Source: an uncultured Bacteroidota bacterium
GTDB taxonomy: Bacteria > Bacteroidota > Bacteroidia > Chitinophagales > Chitinophagaceae
Assembly (NCBI GenBank): GCA_903905685.1
Contig: CAIVHI010000259.1
Span: 1 to 11,679, forward strand
Length of the DNA: 11,679 nucleotides
Direction of reading: 5' to 3'
Below the pieces are notes generated by a model, which did no database searches, was not told the DNA's origin, and saw only the letters and a list, made by a program, of their open reading frames with translations. The translations under genes and the position numbers were made by a program. How positions within the stretch are numbered: position 1 is the first letter of the stretch; each line of letters opens with the position of its first letter. This document shows positions 6,369 to 11,679 of the stretch, piece by piece.

Positions 6369-7892
6369 ATGCCGAAATCCCGTTACGATGTGGTCATTGT
6401 AGGTAGCGGCCTCGGCGGAATGGTTGCGGCAGTCATCTTGGCCAAAGAGGGTAAGAAGGTGTGCCTACTCGAGAAAAACAAACAATATGGCGGCAACCTA
6501 CAAACGTTCGTCCGCAACCGCGTCATCTTCGATACCGGCGTGCACTACTTGGGCGGCCTTGCACCCAACCAAAACCTCTACCGCTATTTCAAGTACCTCG
6601 GCATCATGGACGACCTTCGCCTGCAACCCATGGCCGAAGACGGATTCGACCGGGTGTCGTTTGGCGACAAAGAATATGGCATAGCACAAGGGTACGAGCG
6701 GTTCACGGAAGTTTTATCTCAGGCATTCCCCAATGAAGGCCCTGCATTGGAGGCCTACTGCAAGTTGCTGAAAGACACCTGCGGCTCGTTCCCATTATAC
6801 AATTTGGAAGATGGCGCATATTCGCCCGAAGCAATGGCTGGGGCCGCATCTACGGTTATCGAAAGCCTCACCAACAACCCCACTTTGCAGGCCGTTTTGG
6901 GGGCAACCAACTTCCTATATGCCGGAATAAAACACAAGACCCCGTTTTATGTTCATGCGCTCGCCGTGAACTCCTATATCCAGAGTGCATGGCGATGCGA
7001 AAATGGCGGTAGCCAAATCGCAAAATTATTGTTGCGCGAACTGCGCAAACATGGCGGCGAGGCCTACCGAGCGCGGGAAGTAGTCAAATTTATAGTTAAG
7101 GACGACCGAGTCTCGGGGGTGTTGCTGAACGACAGGTCTCCAATAGCAGGCAATACGTTTATTGCCAATATGGATGTCAAGCGCATGATTTCCTTGGTAG
7201 GTGCCACCCATTTCCGCAAAGCCTACACCAACAGGATTGGGGGGCTGGAAGATGGAATCTCTGCATTCAGCCTCTATATCGTATTCAAACCGGGCACTTT
7301 CCCGTATGCCGACTGCAACCATTACCATTTCAACACGCCTGACGAAGTGTGGAGTGCGCAAGACTATACACCTGCCGACTGGCCGCGCGGCTTCATGTGT
7401 TCGTTTACCTTATCTAAAAATCAGGGGCGTTGGGCCGAAGGGATGACCTGTCTTGCTTATATGAAGTATGAGGAAGTGGCCCCCTGGGCGAAAACATTCC
7501 ATACCACATTGCAAGCCAACGGTAGGGGCACCGATTATGAAACATTCAAGGCCGAAAAGGCTGCACGGTTGTTGGCAGCGGTGGAACGGAAGTTTCCAGG
7601 GATAGGGGCATGTATTCAAAACATTTATTCATCAACCCCGCTATCTTACCGCGACTACATGGGTGCGTCGGGCGGCAACATGTACGGCTATGTGAAAGAT
7701 GCCGCCGACCCCATGCGGACGGCGATATCGGTAAAGACCAAATTGCCAAACCTGTTTCTCGCCGGGCAGTGTGTAGGGATGCATGGCATCACGGGAGTGA
7801 CCATAGGTGCAGTACTCACCTGTAAGGAAATATTGGGTGACCAGGTTGACTTGGTGGGAAAGATTGTGGGAGAGACCGAGGCATTTACATGA
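6369..7892 (+). CDS. FAD-dependent oxidoreductase, CrtI/retinol saturase-like
   Basis: The 507-residue product is a flavoprotein of the phytoene desaturase / all-trans-retinol 13,14-reductase superfamily. The dinucleotide-binding fold is at the N-terminus: GSGLGG at residues 12-17 and acidic Glu35 ending the second strand (VCLLEK), then YGGNLQTF at 40-47 and FDTGVHYLGG. The C-terminal FAD motif NLFLAGQCVGMHGITG starts at residue 461. FDTGVHYLGG and the C-terminal layout resemble RetSat/CrtISO-type enzymes more than classical CrtI. Known relatives saturate, desaturate or isomerise polyenes; the substrate here is unknown. No carotenoid genes (crtB, crtY) are nearby, and it stands between the rpmA terminator and a convergent lipoprotein gene. 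No TAnnTTTG element is visible in the 6305-6368 leader. Confidence 0.85.
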   Translation: MPKSRYDVVIVGSGLGGMVAAVILAKEGKKVCLLEKNKQYGGNLQTFVRNRVIFDTGVHYLGGLAPNQNLYRYFKYLGIMDDLRLQPMAEDGFDRVSFGDKEYGIAQGYERFTEVLSQAFPNEGPALEAYCKLLKDTCGSFPLYNLEDGAYSPEAMAGAASTVIESLTNNPTLQAVLGATNFLYAGIKHKTPFYVHALAVNSYIQSAWRCENGGSQIAKLLLRELRKHGGEAYRAREVVKFIVKDDRVSGVLLNDRSPIAGNTFIANMDVKRMISLVGATHFRKAYTNRIGGLEDGISAFSLYIVFKPGTFPYADCNHYHFNTPDEVWSAQDYTPADWPRGFMCSFTLSKNQGRWAEGMTCLAYMKYEEVAPWAKTFHTTLQANGRGTDYETFKAEKAARLLAAVERKFPGIGACIQNIYSSTPLSYRDYMGASGGNMYGYVKDAADPMRTAISVKTKLPNLFLAGQCVGMHGITGVTIGAVLTCKEILGDQVDLVGKIVGETEAFT

Positions 7893-7911
7893 TGCCTAGA
7901 ATTAGGTATCA
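7890..7911. terminator. Weak hairpin between convergent genes
   Basis: TGATGCCTA (7890-7898) pairs with TAGGTATCA (7903-7911) over nine positions with one G-U pair around a four-base loop. It starts at the stop codon of the oxidoreductase gene and lies between two convergent genes. No T-tract follows on either strand, so termination is possible but unproven. Confidence 0.3.
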
Positions 7912-7929
7912 TCCTACAGGGAATAACTC

Positions 7930-8838
7930 CTACCGTACCGGTTGGGATTCAAAAAACCAATCCTCATCGGTGGGCTTGGCATTCTTTCGTTGCCTGAAGC
8001 GTGGGGCAAATTGGAAGGCAATACCCATGCTGCCGTAAAACGGCGATGTGGCGTAACGGTAGCTCTGCCCCGCACTGTATTCGTTCGCCGGTCCAGGACT
8101 TTGATCGGGCATCTGCCCGATTTGGACACCGAGTTGCAGGGTAAGCCTCACATATTTGTAGCCGGTCTGAATTTCTCCGTAGGGCTGCATCAGCACAAAC
8201 GGCCGAGACCGGATTTGGCTGATCTGGTAAGCATCTATCACCGCACCGGAGTCTACATTGAAGGTGTTGAACTTTTTATAAAGCACCCTTGCACCTACCA
8301 TGAATGCCAAGTATTTGCAACTGAGCCCATAGCCTGCCTGCACAAAGCAGCGGGTATACCTGCCCGAGTATCGGCCGGGGTCGGGGTAATTGGAAGAATT
8401 GGCGATGTCGCCAAAGCCCCCGCCGGCGTATACCTCAAATTTCCCTTTCAGGCCATCTCGGGTGAAGTACCCCGCCCCGAAATCGGCACTCGAGCCATTC
8501 AAGACCAATTTTTCAGGAAACGAACTGTAGAGCGGCCAACCTGCCGAGTAGGTGTCGTTTCGCTTGAAATTGCTGTTGTTGCGGTAAGACGCTATGATGC
8601 CCAAGTGGTTGATGGGCGCAAACGCGGCATCGAGCGCATACCCGCTGCCACTCCCATTGTCGTTGCTCGATTGCGGCTGCACGGCGGCATCCAGCCGTAC
8701 CTCCCGCGCCTCCATAAATCCCGGGCTGTTCACCTTATCGGGAATGTGCACATATAAGGCTTTGGGCGATGTGCAGGAAGCAGCCAGTAAGGCCGTGGCT
8801 ACCAAAATGTTTAGGAATCTACCAACAAGCGCACTCAT
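7930..8838 (-). CDS. Lipoprotein with barrel-like sequence, function unknown
   Basis: The 302-residue product has a lipoprotein signal: Arg7, a hydrophobic stretch at about 8-20, and a lipobox ending in Cys22 (LLAASC; the -3 residue is Ala, so slightly off consensus). After it come CTSPKALYV and the segment NSPGFMEAREVRLDAAVQ, followed by repeating beta-type blocks (LGIIASYRNN, ADFGAGYFTR, KFEVYAGGGFGD, CFVQAGYGLS, LAFMVGARVLY, VRLTLQLGVQIG). This layout recurs in Bacteroidota surface lipoproteins without assigned function. The C-terminus is hydrophilic and does not end in an aromatic residue, unlike a classical barrel. It is transcribed in the same direction as the AraC-type gene directly upstream and seems to have its own promoter. 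Function cannot be assigned; its location in the outer membrane is inference. Confidence 0.7.
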   Translation of the reverse strand: MSALVGRFLNILVATALLAASCTSPKALYVHIPDKVNSPGFMEAREVRLDAAVQPQSSNDNGSGSGYALDAAFAPINHLGIIASYRNNSNFKRNDTYSAGWPLYSSFPEKLVLNGSSADFGAGYFTRDGLKGKFEVYAGGGFGDIANSSNYPDPGRYSGRYTRCFVQAGYGLSCKYLAFMVGARVLYKKFNTFNVDSGAVIDAYQISQIRSRPFVLMQPYGEIQTGYKYVRLTLQLGVQIGQMPDQSPGPANEYSAGQSYRYATSPFYGSMGIAFQFAPRFRQRKNAKPTDEDWFFESQPVR

Positions 8839-8888
8839 GCCGACATGTTTTGGAATAGACCATTTGGGCCATTAGGTTGAGGCTATAT

Positions 8889-8920
8889 TAAAGTTAGGGG
8901 TTCGCCGGCGAGCCTACAAA
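8889..8920 (-). promoter_or_regulatory. Putative promoter of the lipoprotein gene with spacer palindrome
   Basis: On the minus strand, -33 TTTG (8920 down to 8917) and -7 TAACTTTA (8896 down to 8889, one mismatch to TAnnTTTG) are 20 bases apart, matching the Bacteroidota spacing. The spacer carries the perfect palindrome TCGCCGGCGA (8902-8911), which extends to 16 positions with a wobble (8899-8914). A repressor or activator bound there would directly control this promoter. The -33 TTTG is also part of the T-run that ends the upstream terminator. Confidence 0.5.
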
Positions 8921-8938
8921 AAGGGAGCATCAGGCTCC
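8918..8938 (-). terminator. Terminator overlapping the AraC-type gene stop codon
   Basis: GGAGC (8938-8934 read on the minus strand) pairs with GCTCC (8928-8924) around a five-base loop, then C and five T residues (8922-8918). The TGA stop codon (8932-8930) lies inside the hairpin, which is unusual because a terminating ribosome would cover it. Confidence 0.55.
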
Positions 8939-9538
8939 TACCGGGCGCACGCACATCTTATAAGCCCCCGGAGTGATGCCTTCCTTCTTCTTAAACAGGC
9001 GGATGAAGTAGTTGGTGTCGTCGAAGCCGCAGCGGCCCGAGATTTGGGAGATGCTGTAGCGGCCCTCCGCCAGGAGCTGTTTGGCCAGCTTGATGCGTTC
9101 CCGATTGATGTACTCCACCGGGGTGAGCCCAAACTGCTGCTTAAACCACTTGAAAAACATATTGCGGCTCATATAGGCTTTTCGGCACAGCTCGTCGGCC
9201 AATATCTTGTCGGTGAGGTGCTCGTTGATGTAATGCAGCACAAAGCCGGGCCGGTTGCCCGATGATGCCGAGTCGCCATCCGTCATCACCTGTTGCAAGT
9301 GCTGGCTCTGCACAAGCCTGATGAGCAATTCCTTTAGATTGAGGTCGGCAAATATCTCCTTGGAGCGGTCGCCACCCGAGCATACCCTTATCAACTTGTT
9401 GATGAGTGCCGTCACCTCTTCATCATTGTCGAAGTGGTAGCGGTTGAATTGCAACCTCCACTCCCTCTTTTCATCGGGAGCATCGTTATAGTATTCGTTC
9501 AGAAATTGGAGTGTATTGGTAATGTATTGGGCATCCAC
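8930..9538 (-). CDS. AraC-family transcriptional regulator, 5' end uncertain
   Basis: With a GTG start at 9538 the product has 202 residues. The C-terminal AraC DNA-binding domain is intact at about 98-195: first helix-turn-helix ILADELCRKAYMSRNMFFKWF, with FGLTP at 136-140, and the second with ISQISGRCGFDDTNYFIRLF and EGITPGAYK. The N-terminal part (LNEYYNDAP, FNRYHFDND, LNLKELLIRLVQSQ) looks like a helical regulatory segment; no cupin is visible. Conserved-looking sequence continues in frame upstream of the GTG (RECVTHSTKTSA) and the frame stays open to a stop at 9641-9643, but without an ATG. An ATG at 9624 lies in another frame and would join this one if a single base were restored near 9571-9574, giving about 231 residues. 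The gene may be frameshifted or carry a sequencing error. It could control the adjacent lipoprotein gene; that is inference. Confidence 0.75.
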   Translation of the reverse strand: MDAQYITNTLQFLNEYYNDAPDEKREWRLQFNRYHFDNDEEVTALINKLIRVCSGGDRSKEIFADLNLKELLIRLVQSQHLQQVMTDGDSASSGNRPGFVLHYINEHLTDKILADELCRKAYMSRNMFFKWFKQQFGLTPVEYINRERIKLAKQLLAEGRYSISQISGRCGFDDTNYFIRLFKKKEGITPGAYKMCVRPVGA

Positions 9539-9624
9539 CGCCGATGTCTTGGTCGAGTGAGTAACACACTCCCGAAATAGGTGTACACTTTCGTTAGACG
9601 ATCCAGATTTTTGTTTATTGACAT
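9539..9624 (-). pseudogene. Probable true 5' end of the AraC-type gene in a shifted frame
   Basis: From an ATG at 9624 the minus strand encodes MSINKNLDRLTKVYTYF, then leaves frame; the other frame supplies RECVTHSTKTSA leading into the 8930-9538 product. One missing base in the TTTCGGGA stretch (about 9571-9577) would make a continuous protein. The alternative is that translation really begins at the GTG and this is untranslated leader. No TAnnTTTG element precedes the ATG; a poor one (TAGTTTAA) lies near 9640-9647. Confidence 0.45.
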
Positions 9625-9675
9625 TTCGTCTCTCGGCGATTTAAACTATACATTATAGAGTTGTCGCAAAATATC

Positions 9676-9683
9676 TATTTTTG
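9676..9683 (+). promoter_or_regulatory. Putative -7 element for the FkbM methyltransferase gene
   Basis: TATTTTTG is an exact TAnnTTTG match, 41 bases upstream of the ATG at 9725. A TTG at 9661-9663 is too close (12 bases) to be a standard -33 box. Transcription would start near 9690. The surrounding 9640-9724 is A+T-rich compared with the coding sequence. Confidence 0.4.
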
Positions 9684-9724
9684 AGGTCAAAGGGTATTCC
9701 AAAATACACTATTTGACAATTTAG

Positions 9725-10459
9725 ATGTCGACAGTAGCGCGCATAATCAGAAAACTCAAGTCCTTTTTTCCCGTCATGAAGGGTTTGGCCCAAGTCAGTT
9801 TTTCGCAATTTGGCGAAGACATCATCATCTTGAAGATGCTGGAGCGTTATGGGGTGCGGGAAGTAACCTACCTCGACATAGGTGCGAATGACCCAATTTG
9901 CGGAAGCAACACCTACAATTTTTACCTGCGGGGGCATAAAGGCGTATTGGTAGAGCCGTATGCCGAATTGTGTACGGCTCTGAAAAACCGCCGCCCGCAG
10001 GATACCGTCTTGAATTTCGGAATAGGAAGTGAAATTGAGGCAGATGCCGATTTTTTTACATTCGGACCGAAACATACACCCCTAAATACATTTTCAAAAG
10101 AAGATGCACTCCAGTCGGAAAAACAAGGGTTTCCGATTGAGAAGATTTACAAAGTGCCATTGAAGAACATCAATAATATCATCTCTACCCATTTCGGCAA
10201 CAAAGCACCAACAATTATTTCTCTGGATGTAGAGGGATACGATGAAACCATTCTGCGCAGCTTGGATTTTGAACGATATCAGGCGCTCTTGGTGTGTGTG
10301 GAGACCGTAAGTTTTGCTGCAAGCGGCGAATGGGAAAAAAGGTTGCCCATCTTGGAGTTTATGGCATCAAAGGGCTACTTTGTTTATGCAGACACACATG
10401 TCAATACCATTTTTTGTTCAAGGAGGGAATTTGACCACATCTTGAACGCAAAAAAGTGA
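9725..10459 (+). CDS. FkbM-family SAM-dependent methyltransferase
   Basis: The 244-residue product fits the FkbM methyltransferase family (Methyltransf_21). Seen directly: SQFGED at residues 27-32, a common lead-in to this domain; SAM motif I YLDIGAND at 49-56; acidic Glu77 in VEPY ending the second strand; and the family signature SLDVEGYDETIL starting at 167 (Asp168, Glu170). The last strands are VCVETV and YFVYADTHVNTIF. Known relatives O-methylate polyketides or sugars, and in Bacteroidota such genes are frequent in surface-polysaccharide loci. No glycosyltransferase or polysaccharide export gene is visible here, so the acceptor is unknown. It diverges from the AraC-type gene and lies 216 bases upstream of the DUF418 gene on the same strand. 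Confidence 0.88.
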   Translation: MSTVARIIRKLKSFFPVMKGLAQVSFSQFGEDIIILKMLERYGVREVTYLDIGANDPICGSNTYNFYLRGHKGVLVEPYAELCTALKNRRPQDTVLNFGIGSEIEADADFFTFGPKHTPLNTFSKEDALQSEKQGFPIEKIYKVPLKNINNIISTHFGNKAPTIISLDVEGYDETILRSLDFERYQALLVCVETVSFAASGEWEKRLPILEFMASKGYFVYADTHVNTIFCSRREFDHILNAKK

Positions 10460-10675
10460 CGGATACAGGTGCTGCATTTTATGTTTAAAAACAGAGTGGA
10501 ACACGGCCGTGGATGCTTGCATCCATGATTCCCCCTATGGTACGGTTATGTGGACCACACGTTTAAAATGACAGATTAATCAACCAGTTAAAAATCTCAA
10601 TAACAATTAAACATTCCAAACCAATCACAGTCTAACAAATTCAACACCGAAGTTTTTCGGGTTTTTACTTTTGAA
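10460..10675. other. Gene-free leader with three clustered palindromes
   Basis: No credible gene lies here; the longest plus-strand frame after an ATG (10481) is 15 codons. Three inverted repeats cluster in 57 bases: ACGGCCGT (10503-10510), TGGATGCTTGCATCCA (10510-10525) and TGTGGACCACA (10549-10559). The second could act as a weak hairpin after the methyltransferase gene, but no T-tract follows. From 10560 to 10646 the sequence is A-rich and unstructured. Confidence 0.45.
10647..10666 (+). promoter_or_regulatory. Small hairpin with T-run just before the DUF418 start
   Basis: CCGAA (10647-10651) pairs with TTCGG (10656-10660) around GTTT and is followed by GTTTTT. It ends only 10 bases before the ATG at 10676. 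It has the shape of a weak terminator or attenuator, but the five-base stem is short. A TAnnTTTG match (TACTTTTG, 10666-10673) follows directly, too close to the ATG to be its promoter. Confidence 0.3.
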
Positions 10676-11679
10676 ATGCATAACGCCCGCCAAGAACCAG
10701 GAACCAGGATTGTATTTGTCGATGCTTTGCGAGGCTTCGCTTTGTTGGGTATCCTGTTGGTCCATTTCAATTTCTGGTTCGTAGTTTCTCCCATGCCCGA
10801 CCTGGTGGTGAATGGGGATTTCGGGGCGCTCTCCAAAGCCGCCGAGTTGTTGAACTCCGTTTTCATCAAGGGTAAGTTCTATTTCCTCTTCTCGTTCCTT
10901 TTCGGCATCAGTTTCTATCTCCAAACTATTGCATTCGCCAAGAAATCGGCGCATCCAGATTTGCTGTTCGTAAGGCGAGCTGTCGGCCTTTTCCTGCTCG
11001 GGTGTGTGCACAACGTTTTTTGGGCAGGCGACATTCTTCAAACCTATGCGGTTTTGATGCTGCCCACTTTGCTGTTGCGCCGATTGCCGGCAAATTGGCT
11101 GCTCGTTATCGGATTGCTGTTCATAGCCGATACCCCAAACCTGCTACGCGACATCTATACCATGGTTTGCGGCATTCCGGACCCACCGCCGGGAGCGATG
11201 CATTATGACTTCCTCCATTACATCGAATCGGGTACGCCCGCCCAAATCGTGGCCTATAATTACAACCATATCCACGAAAAAATAGTCTTTCTGCTCCTAA
11301 GCGGTCGGCTGTCCATCACTTTCGGCTTTTTATTGCTGGGCTTGGCCATAGGTAAAAAGGGGTATTTGAACCGACTGGAATTCGAAAAAAAGCCGCTGAC
11401 CAAGGTTTTCGGCATCGCATTCGCGGCTTTGGTGTTGTTCCAAGTTGTTGGCTCCAAGTTGAACCATATGGAGGGCAGTGCATTGGCCACTCCCAAATTA
11501 TTGATTGTATTCCTGCAAAGCGCGTCGTCCATAATTGCATATACCTCATTTTTGGCCTTGATATTTCGAAGCCGCCATTGCAAGGTCGTTGTGCACTACC
11601 TTACCATGCTGGGAAAGTTGTCACTCACAACCTACCTAGTGCAGACTGTGGTCGCGGTTTACTTGTTTTATGGCTTCGG
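10676..11679 (+). CDS. DUF418/YeiB-like membrane protein, 3' end cut by window
   Basis: From the ATG at 10676 the frame is open to the window edge: 334 complete codons with no stop. After a short polar N-terminus come RIVFVDALRGFALLGILLVH (residues 11-30), the hallmark start of DUF418/YeiB-like proteins, with conserved Asp16 and Arg19. Several hydrophobic segments follow, among them FYFLFSFLFGISFYL near 64-78, VGLFLLGCVHNVFWAGDIL near 95-113, LLVIGLLFIAD and FGFLLLGLAIG. The final visible stretch, LGKLSLTTYLVQ, matches the conserved part of the C-terminal DUF418 domain, so perhaps 50-80 residues are missing. The family has no settled biochemical function; distant similarity to membrane acyltransferases suggests group transfer at the membrane, which is inference. 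The gene follows the FkbM methyltransferase on the same strand, but a 216-base gap argues against a tight operon. Confidence 0.85.
   Translation, partial: MHNARQEPGTRIVFVDALRGFALLGILLVHFNFWFVVSPMPDLVVNGDFGALSKAAELLNSVFIKGKFYFLFSFLFGISFYLQTIAFAKKSAHPDLLFVRRAVGLFLLGCVHNVFWAGDILQTYAVLMLPTLLLRRLPANWLLVIGLLFIADTPNLLRDIYTMVCGIPDPPPGAMHYDFLHYIESGTPAQIVAYNYNHIHEKIVFLLLSGRLSITFGFLLLGLAIGKKGYLNRLEFEKKPLTKVFGIAFAALVLFQVVGSKLNHMEGSALATPKLLIVFLQSASSIIAYTSFLALIFRSRHCKVVVHYLTMLGKLSLTTYLVQTVVAVYLFYGF

Noticed and set aside
7942..8757. 271-codon plus-strand ORF opposite the lipoprotein gene
   Set aside because: The minus-strand product has a signal peptide, lipobox and coherent strand pattern, whereas this frame has none and shows low-complexity antisense character.
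10666..10673. TACTTTTG as promoter of the DUF418 gene
   Set aside because: It ends two bases before the ATG, so transcription would begin inside the coding sequence; no suitable later start codon precedes the conserved DUF418 N-terminus.

Overview
The window looks like a chromosomal segment of a Bacteroidota bacterium, perhaps a Chitinophagia-like one (the class is a guess from gene content). The evidence is the set of TAnnTTTG-type -7 promoter elements upstream of many genes, the lack of clear Shine-Dalgarno sites, the GalE-type L-threonine dehydrogenase, and two secreted beta-rich envelope proteins. Most of it is ordinary core genome; the right third is more accessory.

Layout. 1-110: a terminator-like hairpin closing a plus-strand gene that lies mostly left of the window. 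154-585 (-): Panacea-domain (SocA/GepA-like) protein. 822-1922 (+): carA, ending in a strong terminator. 2046-2996 (+): NAD-dependent L-threonine 3-dehydrogenase. 2997-3425: a 429-base gap with a hexamer microsatellite and a run of short hairpins. 3426-4148 (-): secreted outer-membrane barrel protein. 4315-5346 (-): mreB, not followed by mreC or mreD. 5642-6240 (+): rplU-rpmA operon with a terminator. 6369-7892 (+): FAD-dependent CrtI/RetSat-like oxidoreductase. 7930-8838 (-): lipoprotein with barrel-like sequence. 8930-9538 (-): AraC-family regulator whose 5' end looks frameshifted. 9725-10459 (+): FkbM-type methyltransferase. 10676-11679 (+): DUF418/YeiB-like membrane protein, cut by the window end.

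How the genes work together. rplU and rpmA form a 50S ribosomal protein operon, divergent from mreB (cell shape). carA and the threonine dehydrogenase are neighbouring single genes of amino acid and pyrimidine metabolism; no shared role is implied. The AraC-type regulator lies directly upstream of the lipoprotein gene, whose apparent promoter carries a palindrome in its spacer, so a regulator-target pair is possible. FkbM methyltransferase and DUF418 protein both suggest envelope or small-molecule modification, but nothing ties them together beyond position and strand.

No convincing new multigene system is visible. The points most worth a second look are the probable single-base frameshift at the start of the AraC-type gene, the hairpin-rich gap at 3080-3340, and the overlap of terminator, promoter and palindrome at 8889-8938.
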